64,000 bases of DNA from Desmodus rotundus (taxonomy: Eukaryota > Chordata > Mammalia > Chiroptera > Phyllostomidae). Positions 31,524-43,699 of this stretch are shown here, one piece after another. The DNA lies in NCBI RefSeq assembly GCF_022682495.2, contig NC_071395.1, forward strand, positions 58,915,242-58,979,241, in the 5' to 3' direction. Below the pieces are notes generated by a model. That model did no database searches. It was not told the DNA's origin and was given only the letters and a program-made list of their open reading frames with translations. A program made the position numbers and the translations under genes. Positions within the stretch are counted from its first letter, which is position 1. Each line of letters begins with the position of its first letter.

Positions 31524-31671
31524 TTGTTATTCAATTACAGTTGTATGCCTCTTCTCCCCATCCCTCCACCCCACCCCAGGTGAACCCACCTCCCTCACCC
31601 ACCTCCACCCTCCCCCTTGGTTTTGTCCATGTGTCCTTTATAGTAGTTCCTGTAATCCCCTCTACCCACTG

Positions 31672-31702
31672 TCCCCGCCCCCCCCCTCCCCCCCCGCCCT
31701 GG
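31672..31702 (-). promoter_or_regulatory. G-rich 3' UTR tract, quadruplex-prone
   Basis: In sense the L1 3' UTR has several runs of three or more G (complement of CCCCGCCCCCCCCCCTCC and neighbours). G-quadruplex-forming tracts are a known feature of L1 3' UTRs. The matching tract in the truncated copy is at about 40163-40187. Confidence 0.6.
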
Positions 31703-31769
31703 CTATTGTTAGATTGTTCTTAACTTCAATGTCTCTGGTTATATTTTGTTTGTTTTTTTCTTCTATTGA

Positions 31770-34700
31770 TTATGTTCCAGTTAAAGGTGAGATCATATGG
31801 TATTTGTCCCTCACCGCCTGGCTTATTTCACTTAGCATTATGCTCTCCAATTTCATCCATGCTGTTGCAAAGGGTATAAGCTCCTTCTTTCTCTCTGCTG
31901 CGTAGAATTCCATTGTGTAAATATACCATAGTTTTTGGATCCACTCGTTTGCTGATGGGCACTTCGGTTGCTTCCAGTACTTGGCTATTGTAAATTGTGC
32001 TGCTATGAACATTGGGGTGCACAGATTCTTTTGGATTGGTGTTTCAGTGTTCTTAGGGTATAATCCCAGCAGCGGAATTGCTGGGTCAAAGGGCAGTTCC
32101 ATTTTTAGTTTTCTGAGGAAATTCCATATTGTTTTCCACAGTGGCCTCACCAGTCTGCATTCCCACCAACAGTGCACGAGGGTTCCCTTTTCTCCACATC
32201 CTCTCCAACATTTGTTTGTAGATTTGTTTATGTTGGCCATTCTGACTGGTGTGAGATGATACCTCATTGTGGTTTTAATTTGCATCTCTCTGATGGCTAT
32301 TGATGCTGAGCATCTTTTCATATGTCTCTGGGCCCTCTGTATGTCTTCCTTGGAGAAGTGTCTGTTCAAGTCCTTTGCCCATTTTTTCATTGGGTTGTTT
32401 GTCTTCCTGGAGTGGAGTCGTGTGAGTTCTTTATATATTTTGGAGATCAGGCCCTTGTCTGAGGTATCATTGGCAAATATGTTTTCCCATACTGTTGGTT
32501 CTCTTTGTAATTTGGTGCTGTTTTCTTTAGCCATGCAGAAGCTTTTTATTTTGATGAGGTCCCATTTGTTTATTCTTTCCTTTATGTCCCTTGCTTTAGG
32601 GGATGTCTCTGTGAGGATGCTGCTGCGTGGAATGTCTGAGATTTTCCTGCCAATGTTTTCCTCAAGGACTTTTATGGTGTTACGGCTTATATTTAAGTCT
32701 TTTATCCATCTTGAGTTTATTTTCGTGTATGGCGTAAGTTGGTGATCGAGTTTCATTTTTTTGCACGTAGCTGTCCAGATCTCCCAACACCATCTGTTGA
32801 AGAGGCTGTTTTTGCTGCATTTTATGCTCCTGCCTCCTTTGTCAAATATTAATTGATCGTATAGACTTGAGTTTATTTCTGGGCTCTCTATTCTGTTCCA
32901 TTGGTCTATGTGCCTGTTTTTGTGCCAGTACCAGGCTGTTTTGATGACAGTGGCCTTGTATTACAGTTTGATATCAGGTATTGTGATCCCTCCTGCTTTG
33001 TTCTTCTTTCTCAATATTGCTGTAGCTATTTGGGGTCGTTTATGGTTCCATATGAATTTCTGCAATGTTTGTTCTATATCTGAGAAATATGTCATGGGTA
33101 CTCTAATAGGGATTGCACTGAATCTATAAATTGCTTTGGGTAGTATGGCCATTTTGATGATGTTAATTCTTCCAGTCCATGAACATGGTACATGCTTCCA
33201 TTTGTTTGTATCTTCCTTAATTTCTTTCTTCAGTGTTGTGTAGTTTTCTGAGTACAGGTCTTTTACCTCCTTGGTTAGGTTTATTCCTAGGTACTTTATT
33301 TTTCTTGTTGCTATATCGAATGGGATTTTTTTTCCTGATTTCTGTTTCTGCAGTTTCATTGCTGGTGTACAGGAATGCCTTTGATTTCTGGGTATTGACT
33401 CTGTATCCAGCTGTTTTGCCAAATTCATTTATTAGGTCGAGTAGTTTTTTGGTGGAGTCTATAGGGTTTTCCATGTACACTATCATGTCGTCTGCAAACA
33501 GTGACAGTTTCATTTCCTCCTTTCCAATTTGATTGCCTTTTATTGCTTTTTCTTGTCTGATTGCTGTGGCTAGGACTTCCAATACTATGTTGAATAGGAG
33601 TGGTGAGAGAGGGCATCCTTGTCTTGATCCTTATCTTAGTGGAAAAGCTCTAAGTTTTTTTCCATTGAGTGTGATGTTGGCTGTAGGTCTCTCATATATG
33701 GCCTTTATTATGTTGAGGACTGCTCCCTTTATTCCCACTTTGCTGAGTGTTTTTATCAGAAATGGGTGCTGTATCTTATTGAACGCTTTTTCCCCATCTA
33801 TTGATATGATCATGTGATTTTTGTCTTTGCTGTTGTTGATGTGATGTATTATGTTTATTGATTTGTGCATATTGTACCATCCTTGCATCCCTGGGATGAA
33901 TCCCACTTGGTCATGGTGGATGATCTTTTTGATATATTGCTGGATGCGGTTTGCTAATATTTTGTTGAGAATTTTAGCGTCTATGTTCATCAGCGATATT
34001 GGCCTGAAGTTTTCTTTCTTCGTTGTGTCTTTATCTGGTTTTGGGATTAGGATGATGTTGGCTTCATAAAAAGAGTTTGGGAGTCTTCCATCAGTTTGGA
34101 TTTTTTTGAATAGTCTGTGAAGGACAGGGGTTGGCTCTTCCTTAAATGCTTTGTAGAAATCTCCTGTGAAACCATCTGGTCCAGGGCTTTTGTGTGATGG
34201 TAGTTTTTTGATGACTGCTTCAATTTCCTTTGCTGTTATTGGTCTGTTCAGGTCTTCTGCTTCTTCTTCATTCAGTTTTGGAAGATTATATTTTTCTAGA
34301 AATGTGTCCATTTCATCTAGGTTTTCAAATTTCTTAGCATACAGTTCTTCATAGTAATTTCTTACGATCCTTTGTATTTCTGTGGTATCAGTTGTAATCT
34401 CTCCACTTTCATTTCTAATTCTGTTTATTTGGATCCTCTCTCTTTTCTTCTTGATGAGCCTACTTAAAGGCTTATCGATTTTGTTTATCTTTTCAAAGAA
34501 CCAGCTCCTGGATTCATTGATCCTTACAATTGTGCTTTTAGTCTCTATGTCATTTAGTTCTGCTATGATCTTGGTTATTTCCTTCCTTCTGCTTGCTCTG
34601 GGCTGTCTTTGTTGTTGTTCCTCCAGTTCTTGTAGGCATAGGGTTAGGTTGTTTGTTTGAACTGTTTCTAACTTCTTAAGGTAGGCCTGTATTGCTATGA

Positions 34701-35592
34701 ACTTCCCTCTCAGGACTGCCTTTGCTGTGTCCCATAGGTTTTGGGTTGTTGTGAGTTCGTTTTCATTTGTTTCCAGGAAGTTTTTGATTTCTTCCCTAAT
34801 CTCGTTCTTGACCCATTCATTGTTTAATAGCATGCTATTCAGTCTCCATGATTTTGAGTGTTTTGGGTTTTTACCCTTGGGGTTGGTTTCTAGTTTCAGA
34901 CCCTTGTGGTCAGAGAAGATGCTTGATATGATTTCCATTTTCTTGAATTTGTTGAGGCTTGCTTTGTGTCCTATCATGTGGTCTATCTTTGAGAAAGTTC
35001 CATGGACACTTGAAAAGAATGTGTATTTTGCTTCTTTGGGATGAAAAGCTCTGTATATATCAGTTAAGTCCATTTCCTCTAGGGTATTGTTAAGTGACAC
35101 AATATCTTTGTTGATATTTTGTTTGGAAGACCTGTCCATTTTTGATAGTGGGGTGTTAAAGTCCCTTACTGTAATTGTGTTGCTGTCAATATCTTTCTTG
35201 AAATCCTCCAAGATTTTCTTTATGTATTTGGGTGCTCCTATGTTGGGTGCATATATATTTACAATGTTTATGTCTTCTTGGTGGATTCGTCCTTTGAGTA
35301 TTATGAAGTGACCTTCTGGGTCTCTCTGTATGGCCCTTCTTTGGAAGTCTATTTTGTCTGATATGAGTATTGCTACCCCTGCTTTATTTTCCTGTCCGTT
35401 TGCTTGGAAAATTTGTTTCCAGCCCTTCACTTTCAGTCTGTGTAAGTCTTTTGTCCTGAGATGGGTCTCTTGTAGGCAGCATATGTGTGGGTCATGTTTT
35501 CCTATCCATTCAGCTGTTCTATGTCTTTTGATTGGAGCATTTAATCCATTTACATTGAAGGTTATTATCGATAGGTAGTTATTCATTGCCAT
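31770..35592 (-). pseudogene. L1 ORF2 (endonuclease-reverse transcriptase), three lesions
   Basis: It starts [19 protein letters not shown] at 35592, 46 nt after the ORF1 stop. The N-terminal APE-type endonuclease is recognisable ([20 protein letters not shown]). The reverse transcriptase follows, with [13 protein letters not shown] and the catalytic FADDM (about 33484-33498). The lesions are a TAA right after AFPLR (about 33631), a one-base insertion in an A-run (about 33326-33334, KKNPI instead of KKIPFD) and a TAA replacing a Tyr codon (about 32961). The frame is then open to the end at 31770 (cysteine-rich C-terminus). It cannot make a full protein. Confidence 0.85.
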
Positions 35593-35638
35593 TATTTCCT
35601 ACCTGTGTTCCTCTGTCTTTCTCTTTTCCTTCCTTTCC

Positions 35639-36571
35639 TTAAAGCAGTCCCTTGAGCATCTCTTGCAGAGCTGGTTTGGTGGAGCTGTATTCTTTTAGAC
35701 TTCTTTTGTCTGGGAAACTCTTTATTTGGTCTTCTATCTTGATTGAGAGCTTTGCTGGGTAAAGTAGTCTTGGTTGCAGGCCTCTGGTTCTCATTACTTG
35801 GAATATTTTTTGCCATTCTCTTCTGGCTTGGAGCGTTTCCATTGAGAAGTCAGTTGCTAACCTTATTGGGGCTCCCTTGTATGTTACTTCCTTTTTCTCC
35901 CTTGCTGCCTTTAAGATCCTCTCTTTGTCTTGGAAATTTGCCATTTTAATTATGATGTGTCTTGCAGTGGGCCTCTTTGGGTTCCTCTTGCTTGGGACTC
36001 TCTGTGATTCCTGGATTTGGGTGACATTTTCTCTCCTCAGATTAGGGAAATTTTCCATCATTACTTTTTCAAACAGGTTTTCTATCCCTTGCTCTTCTTC
36101 TTCTCCTTCTGGTATTCCTATTACACGGATATTGTTACGTTTCATGTTGTCCTGCATTTCCCTTAATCCCTCTTCATTCTTTCTGAGCCTCTTTTCCTTT
36201 TCTTGCTCTTTCTGGGTGTTTTTTTCTACTTTGTCCTCCAGCTCGCTGATCCGATCCTCTGCTTCATCAAGCCTGCTTTTAATTCCTTCTACTGTGTTCT
36301 TCAATTCAGAAATTGTATTCTTCATTTCCTCTTGGCTCTTGTTGATATTTTCTATTTCCTTTTTCATGTTGATATAGTTTGCAGTGAGTTCATTGTAGTT
36401 TCCTTGTAGTTTCTGGTAGTTCTCTTTGACCTCAGAGAGCTCAGTGAGCTTCCTGATGACCATTGCTTTGAACTCAGTATCTGATAGTTGGTTTGCCTCT
36501 TTTTCGGTTAGCATTCTTTCTGAGACTTCCTCTTTTCCTTTCATTTGGGAATTGTTTCTTTGTCTTCCCAT
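35639..36571 (-). CDS. L1 ORF1p, RNA-binding chaperone (intact)
   Basis: An uninterrupted 310-codon frame, MGRQRNNSQMKGKEE to EMLKGLL-stop. The N-terminal region is followed by a long heptad-rich coiled coil (about residues 50-140, NINKSQEEMKNTISELKN), the RRM domain (about 150-245, NNIRVIGIPEGEEEEQ) and the C-terminal domain (about 245-310, ADFSMETLQARREWQ, QPRLLYPAKL). L1 ORF1p trimerises and coats L1 RNA. This is the normal length. No stop or frameshift was seen, so it could still be translated if transcribed. Confidence 0.88.
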   Translation of the reverse strand: MGRQRNNSQMKGKEEVSERMLTEKEANQLSDTEFKAMVIRKLTELSEVKENYQKLQGNYNELTANYINMKKEIENINKSQEEMKNTISELKNTVEGIKSRLDEAEDRISELEDKVEKNTQKEQEKEKRLRKNEEGLREMQDNMKRNNIRVIGIPEGEEEEQGIENLFEKVMMENFPNLRRENVTQIQESQRVPSKRNPKRPTARHIIIKMANFQDKERILKAAREKKEVTYKGAPIRLATDFSMETLQARREWQKIFQVMRTRGLQPRLLYPAKLSIKIEDQIKSFPDKRSLKEYSSTKPALQEMLKGLL

Positions 36572-38368
36572 TTTTTGTGAGGCTTTTCTTGTTGGCCTCT
36601 GCTTCTTAAATTGCTCTATTCTGACTCCCTGGGTTTATGATACGAACTTCTATGGTAGAATGCCAATGGGATTCGGTGGTGCTGTCTCCTTAATCTCCTG
36701 TGCTCACTGGTCTTGATTTGACGTTTATGTGTTTAACACGGTCTAACTCTAGTCTTTTCAGCACTCCAGGTTTTGTTGTCTCACCTGTGGGAAAAAGAGA
36801 AAGGGGGGAAGAAAGAAAAGAAAGAAAAAACAAACAAACAAACAAACAAAAAACAAAAAAAACAAAACAAAGATGGGAAGGAGGGAAAAAGGAAATAGAA
36901 AAGGAGGAAAGGAAGGAAGGAGGGAAGAAGGAATAAAGAAAGATCGGAGGCAAGATAAGAAGGAATTTTAACAAAAATTAAAACATAGAAATAGATAAAA
37001 GAAGGCAGGAAGAAGACAAAACTGGTAAAGGATGGGAGGAAGAAGGAAGGAAGAAAAAAAAAAGAGAGAGGAAGAAGGAATTCAGGGGGAAAGGAGGAAA
37101 GGAAAAAAAAAAATCTTCTGCTGGCTTTAAACGGGTCAGGTTAGTTCTGCTGGTCGATCTGTCTGTGCAACGGGAGGGGGTGGTTGGAAGGATTGGTTTC
37201 ACTTTTCTCCCTTCCTGGGTCACACTCTTCGCTGTTGTTCAGCCTACAGACTCCACTATCACTGTAGCTCCCCTCTGCTGGGTGTTCTGCCTTTGTCCTA
37301 GAGAGCTAGTAGGGCCTGCAGGGTGTGCAAGTGTTAGGTAGGCATTGTAGGTGTGGTCCCTGGCAGGCAATCAGGCCATTGATCAGCCAATCCAGCAGCT
37401 TTGTTCTTGGGACGCACAAGCGGCGGCTCCAGTGGCCTTGGCTTGGGACGCGTGCGCGTGCAGCAGGGGTATCTCGCAGCTTTGGGTTTGTGAAGCTCTC
37501 AAGCGGCTTTGTGCTTGGAGCGCGCAGCCGGCTGATCCAGCCGCCTGGGCTTGGGGCGCTCGAGCGCAGGCTGCGGATTCAGCTGCCTTGGGGTTAGGAC
37601 GCTCGCCAGTGGCTTTGTGCTTGGAAAACGCTCATCCAGCCTGCCCTGCGCTTGGTGAGCGCGCAGCCGGCCGAGCCAGCAGCCCTGTGCTTGGGGGGCC
37701 GATCCAGCCACCCTGGGCTTGAGTCTCTCGGGCGGGCGGGGCCGCCCTGGGACCGAATCAGGAGGCACTTGGTTCTGAGGTTTTGGGCCTGTGGGTGGAG
37801 TAGCTAGCTTCTGCTCCAGATGATCTCGGAGGTTTCATGTATGGGCCCCCCCCCCACCCCGTTCGCTAATCTGCGCGCGACGAGACCTCAGGTGAGCGCC
37901 AGGGCTGCTTATCTGGCGCTCACAGTCCAGGGGCAGAGGGGGGAGGGGCGCCAGGGGCCACGGATGCTGCCGAGAGTTCTCTAACTAGCCCCTGAGTGTC
38001 TCTATTTTCTTTTTCTTTTTGAGAAATTCCTCCTTTTCAAGCCCCCCTGGTCCAATCAACACCTGGCTGCTCACAGCTCAGCCTGGCCCTCTCCCAAGAC
38101 TCCTGCAGCAGCCCCTGCGCCTGGGCTGGCGCTTCTGCCGCCCTTGGCCCTTGTACCGCGCGGTCCCGGTCGCGGGTCCTGGGGACCTTATTGTCCTTGA
38201 GCGCTCTTCTTACCATCAGATCTTTCAATGTCCTCTATCTTTGGTCTCTGATCTTCGTATATGCTGGAATACTGTTGGCTGTTCGCTCTGCTCCTCAGAT
38301 CAGCTAGGTATTTCCCTGGCGTTGAGGGGAAGTGGACACCACTCCCACCTATGTTGCCGCCATCTTCC
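36572..38368 (-). promoter_or_regulatory. L1 5' UTR with YY1-like site and degenerate repeats
   Basis: The transcription start end carries AAGATGGCGGC in sense (38356-38366 on this strand), the YY1-type element that positions L1 transcription. Toward ORF1 lies a strongly asymmetric purine/pyrimidine tract (about 36786-37120). Between them 37380-37770 is CpG-rich and built of imperfect repeats of a GCTTTGTGCTTGG / GCGCGCAGCCGGC theme. Confidence 0.75.
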
Positions 38369-40004
38369 CATAGTTTTTTGATCCATTCATTTACTGATGG
38401 ACACTTTAGGTTGCTTCCAGCACTTGACTATTGTAAATTGTGCTGCCATGAACATTGGGGTGCATAGGTTGTTTTGGATTGGTGTTTCAGGGTTCCTAGG
38501 ATATAGTCCTAGCAGTGGAATTGCAGGGTCAAATGGCAGTTCCATTTTTAGTTTTCTGAGGAAATTCCATACTGTTTTCCATAGTGGCCATACAAGTCTG
38601 AATTGTCACCAACAACAAGTCTGCACTAGGATTCCCTTTTCTCCACATCCTCTCCAACACTTGTTGTTTGTTGCTTTGTTTATGATAGCCATTCTCAATG
38701 GTGTGAAGTGGTATCTCATTGTGGTTTTAATTTGCATCTCTGTGATGGCTCCTGATGCTGAGCATCTTTTCATAGGTCTCTGGATTCTCTCTATGTCCTT
38801 CATGGAGAAGTGTCTGTTCAAGTCCTTTACCATTTTTAAATTGGGTTGTTTGTCTTCCTAGAGTGGAGTCATGTGAATTCTTTATATATTTCGGAGCTCA
38901 AACCCTTGTCTGAGGTATCTTTGGCAAATATGTTTTCCCATGCTGTTGGTTCTCTTTTCATTTTAATGCTGTTTTCTTTAGCCATGCAGAAGCTTTTTAT
39001 TTTGATGAGGTCCCATTTGTTTATTTTTTTCTTTTGTGTCCCTTGCTCTAGGGGACATATCGGTGAAAATATTGCTACATGGAATGTCTGAGATTTTCCT
39101 GCCTATCTTCTCCTCTAGGACTTTTATGGTGTCATGGTTTATATTTAAGTCTTTTATCCACCTTGAATTTATTGTATGGTGTGAGTTGGTGATCGAGTTT
39201 CATTTTTTTGCACATAGCTGTCCAGATCTCCCAACACCATCTGTTGAAGAGGCTGTTTTTGCTCCATTTTATGCTCCTGCCTCTTTTGTTAAATATTAAT
39301 TGACCATAAAGACTTCAGTTTATTTCTGGGCTCTCTGTCCTGTTACATTGGTCTATGTGCCTGTTTTTATGCCAGTACCAGGCTGTTTTGATTACAGTGG
39401 CCTTGTCATACAGTTTGATATCAGGTATTGTGATCCCTCCTGCTTTGTTCTTCTTTCTCAAAATTGCTGCAGCTATTTGGGGTCGTTTATGGTTCTATAT
39501 AAATTTCTGAAATGTTTGTTCTATATCTGTGAAATATGTCATAGGTACTTTAATAGGGATTGCATTGAATGTATAAATTGCTTTGGATACTATGGGCATT
39601 TTGATGATGTTAAGACTTCCAATCCACGAATATGGTGTATGCTTCTATTTATTAGTGTCTTCCTTAATTTCTTTCTTCAGTGTTGTGTAGTTTTCTGAGT
39701 ACAGGTCTTTTACCTCCTTGGTTAGGTTTATTCCTAGGTGTTTTATTTTTCTTGTTGCTATATCAAATGGATTTTTTCCCCTGATTTCTGTTTCTGAAGT
39801 TTCATTGTTGGTGTATAAGAATGCCTTTGATTTCTGAGTATTGACTTTGTATCCAGCTGTTTTGCCAAATTATTTATTAGGTTGAGTAGTTTTTTGGTGG
39901 AGTCTATAGGATTTTCCATCACATTACATCTTGAAGAACTAGAAATAGAAGCATAAAGGTAACACCAAATTGGGACAGTTATAATAGAACAACAATTTTT
40001 AAAA

Positions 40005-40666
40005 AAGTTTTATTGTTATTCAATTACAGTTGTGTGCCTTTTCTCCCCATCCCTCCACCCCACCCCAGGTGAACCCACCTCCCTCACCCACCTCCACCCT
40101 CCCCCTTGGTTTTGTCCATGTGTCCTTTATAGTAGTTCCTGTAATCCCCTCTTCCCACTGTCCCCGCCCCCCCTCCCCCCGCCCTGGCTATTGTTAGATT
40201 GTTCTTAACTTCAATGTCTCTGGTTATATTTTGTTTGCTTTTTTCTTCTATTGATTATGTTCCAGTTAAAGGTGAGATCATATGGTATTTGTCCCTCACC
40301 TCCTGGCTTATTTCACTTAGCATAATGCTCTCCAGTTTCATCCATGCTGTTGCAAAGGGTATAAGCTCCTTCTTTCTCTCTGCTGCGTAGAATTCCATTG
40401 TGTAAATATACCATAGTTTTTGGATCCACTCGTTTGCTGATGGGCACTTCGGTTGCTTCCAGTACTTGGCTATTGTAAATTGTGCTGCTATGAACATTGG
40501 GGTGCACAGGTTCTTTTGGATTGGTGTTTCAGTGTTCTTAGGGTATAATCCCAGCAGCGGAATTGCTGGGTCAAAGGGCAGTTCCATTTTTAGTTTTCTG
40601 AGGAAATTCCATATTGTTTTCCACAGTGGCCTCACCAGTCTGCATTCCCACCAACAGTGCACTAGG
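40005..40666 (-). mobile_element. Young 5'-truncated L1
   Basis: Antisense 3' end nearly identical to 31500-32180 of the full-length copy. It is flanked by exact 19-bp TSDs AGAACAACAATTTTTAAAA at 39986-40004 and 40667-40685. The terminal ORF2 frame (about 40255-40662) is still open. A recent insertion of the same L1 subfamily. Confidence 0.9.
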
Positions 40667-42533
40667 AGAACAACAATTTTTAAAATGATATAAAATATCA
40701 GTACAAAGCAGGAAAAGGAAATAAAAATTAGAGCAACATTGAATTAAATAAAGAAGAAAAAGACTAAAAATTAATATATGAGAGCTAGTTTTTTAGAAGA
40801 ATAATAAAATTGATGAACCCCTGGCTAGACTCACTAAGGAAAAAAAGAGAAAAGCTAAAATAAGCAAAATCAGAAATGAAAACGAAGTTACCACAGACAT
40901 CACAGAAATACAAAGGGTCATACTAGAATACTGTGAAAGACTATATGCCACTATATTCAATGGGTAAGCTCCTAGAAATATATAACCTTCCTAGACTGAA
41001 TCCTGAAAAACTGTAACATTTAAATAGACTGATCAACAATGAGTCAGTTGAAACTTCCCAAAAAGTAAAATTCTGGGAACAGATGACTTTGTACTTTATT
41101 CTACCAAACATTCAAAAAACATTTGATACCTCTCCTTCTCAAACTCTTCCAAAAACTTGAAGAAGCAGCAATATATTCTAACACACTTTATGAGGTAAAC
41201 ATAACCTGGATAACCAAAACCTGGCAAGGATAGCATTTTTTAAAACTACAGAGCAATATCTCTGATGAATGTCCATGCAAAAATCATAAACAAGATTCTA
41301 GCAAATCTAATATAATATAACATAGAAAAATAATAATCATGGCCTAGTGCGGTTCATTCCAGGAGCACAAAGATGGTCCAACATATGCAAACTACATTAA
41401 AAAAACAAAGGATTAAAATCTTATGACTTTATCAACAGCTGCAGAAAAAGCATTTGATGAGACTGAACATCCATTTACAATTAAAACACTCAATAAAATA
41501 TGTAGGGAAGGAAAATAACTAAACACATTCAAGGCTATTTCACAAACCCTCAGCTAATATCATATGTGATGGTGAGAAATTGAAATCTTTTCCTCTAAGG
41601 CCAGGAAAAACACAAAATATCCAATCTTGCCACAGTTATTGGAAGTTGAGCAATTAGGCAAGAGAAAGAAATGAAGAGCATACAAATCGAGAATGAAGAA
41701 GTAAAAAATGTCACTGTCTGCAGATGACATGATTCTTTATAAAGAAAGCCCTATGGAGTCCACAAAAAAAAGAACAAAACTGTTGGAAACAATAAAATAT
41801 AAGGTAAATTTACAAGATACAAAATTAATGTAGAAAAATCCACTGCATTTTTATATATTAACAAAAATATTCAGAAAAAGAAAAGAAAAACATGAATCCT
41901 TTTGCAATTGCAAGAAAAAGAATAAAATATCTAGGAATAAACTTAATCAAGGATGTGATAAACCTGTATACAGAAAATTATAAAGCATTATTAAGAGATT
42001 TAAAAAGACACAATAAATTAAAAAGATCTTCCATTTTCATGGATTGGGAGAATCGACATAGTTCAAAATTTCATATTACTCAAACCAATGTACAGATTTA
42101 AACCAGTCCCCATCAAAATTGCAATGACATTAAAAAAATAGAACAAAAAACCCATCAGATTTGTATGGAACCACAGAGACCCCAAACAGCCAAAGCAGTC
42201 CTGAGAGAAAAGAATAAAGCCAGGGGTGTCATACTCCCCAACTGCAAACTAGAAAGCTATGACAATCAAAACAGCATGGTCTTGGCAGAGAAATAGACAC
42301 ACACAGAACAATGGAACACAATCAAGAGCCCAAAATAAACCCACATGAATATGGGCAAGTAACTTTTTTCAAAGCAGCCAAAAACATTCAATGGATTTTT
42401 TAAAGAACCCTCTTCAACAAATGATGTGGCAAAAATTGAAAAGCCACTTGCAAATGAATAAAACTAAAATATAGTTTTACCCCATATATAAAAATTTACT
42501 CAAAAGGGGCAAACATATAAATATAAGACCTGA

Positions 42534-42781
42534 TCCCTGGCTGGTGTGGCTCAGTGGATTGAGTGCCACCTTGCAAACTAAAGGGTCGCCAATTCAATTC
42601 CCAGTCAGGGCACATACGTGGGTTGCAGGCCAGGTCCCCAGTAGGGGGCCCTTGAGAGGCAACCACACATTGATGTTTCTCTCCCTCTTTCTCCTTCCTT
42701 TCCCCTTTGTAAATAAATAAGTAAATCTTTATGTATTTCCCCTCTGTAAAATAAATAAATAAAATCTTTAAAAAAATAAAT
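42534..42781 (+). mobile_element. VES-type SINE
   Basis: It begins TCCCTGGCTGGTGTGGCTC, with a tRNA-derived head containing A-box-like GTGGCTCAGTGGATTGAG and B-box-like GGTCGCCAATTCAATTCC, a unique body and an A-rich tail. TSD AAATATAAGACCTGA (42519-42533) and AAATGTAAGACCTGA (42782-42796), one mismatch. It shows the Pol III promoter arrangement of SINEs but is not a tRNA gene. Confidence 0.85.
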
Positions 42782-43699
42782 AAATGTAAGACCTGAAACA
42801 ATAAATTACATAGAAGAAAACAAAGGTACTAAAATTACAGACCTTGATCTTAGAGAAGACTTTATGAATTTGACTCCAAAAGCAAGGGACATAAAGGCAA
42901 AAATAAATGAGCGGGACTATATCAAACTAAAAAGCTTCTGCACAGCAAACAAACTGCCTACTAAATAGAAAGACAACCAACTGAATGGGAGGAGACATTT
43001 GCAAACAACAGTTCTGACAAGGGGCTACATCCAAAATATGTAAAGAACTCACATAACTCAACACCAAACAAAGAAATAATCCAATTAAAAATGGGCAGAG
43101 GACCTGAGCAGATGCTTCTCCCAAGAAGATATACAAATGGCCAACTGATGTATATAAAAATATTCAAGTTCCCTAGCTATTAGGAAAATGCAAATCAAAA
43201 TAATGAGATACCTCCTCACACCTCTTAGAATGGCTATTATGAACAAGACAGGTAATAAGAAGTGTTGGGGAGGTTGTGGAGGAAAAGGAACCCTCATTCA
43301 CTGCTGGTGGGACTGTAAGCTGGTACAGCCACTATAGAAAACAGTATGAGGATTCCTCAAAAATTAAGAATAGATTTGTCTATGGGCACTTGGGCTATTA
43401 AGTAAATGAGTGGAGAAAAAAAGCTGTGGTATATTTATTTACACAGTGGAATATTACTTGGCCATTTTTAAAAAAGGAAATCTTACCTTTTTGTGACAGC
43501 ATAGTTGGACCTGGAGAGTATATGCTAACTAAAATACACCAGTCAGATAAAGACAAGTACCATATGATCTCATTTACATGTCAAATCTAATGAACAAAAT
43601 AAACTGACAAAATAGAAAGAGGCATGTATTATAGAAGTATACACTTGAAACCTATATAATCTTATGAACAAATGCCCCCCCAATAAATTTAATAAAAAG

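Larger units (their letters stand above)
31466..38368 (-). mobile_element. Nearly complete L1 retrotransposon
   Basis: A 6.9-kb element on the minus strand: 5' tip GGGAAGATGGCGGC at about 38368, a 1.8-kb 5' UTR, intact ORF1, ORF2 with three lesions, a G-rich 3' UTR and an A-rich end. Target duplication CATAGTTTTTT at 38369-38379 and 31455-31465, though T-runs blur the left copy. Relatively young by the preservation of its frames. It is the only replicase source seen in the window. Confidence 0.88.
31036..39920 (-). mobile_element. Older 5'-truncated L1 interrupted by a full-length L1
   Basis: The 3' UTR and terminal ORF2 are at 31036-31465. After the 6.9-kb insertion the same antisense ORF2 resumes at 38369 (CATAGTTTTTTGATCC) and runs to about 39920. 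Its ORF2 carries many stops and small indels relative to the inserted L1, so it is the older layer. Confidence 0.8.
39925..43690 (+). mobile_element. Old L1 ORF2 to 3' end, interrupted
   Basis: Sense L1 from ORF2 to the 3' terminus near 43690 (AATAAATTTAATAAAAAG). Decayed motifs are visible, e.g. AGATGACATGATTCTTTATA at about 41723. Interrupted by an antisense L1 at 40005-40666 and a VES SINE at 42534-42781. It is strongly diverged, with no open frame of note. Confidence 0.75.

Noticed and set aside
33233..35578. Many open frames of 60-166 codons on the plus strand at 32-36.4 kb
   Set aside because: They are shadows antisense to L1 ORF2 and ORF1.
37325..37768. Open frames of 90-123 codons in both directions in GC-rich DNA
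   Set aside because: They lie in the L1 5' UTR repeats; the openness follows from high GC content and there is no domain.
42545..42610. tRNA-like segment with A and B boxes
   Set aside because: It is the head of a VES SINE with poly(A) tail and TSD, not a tRNA gene; the same applies to the other SINE copies.
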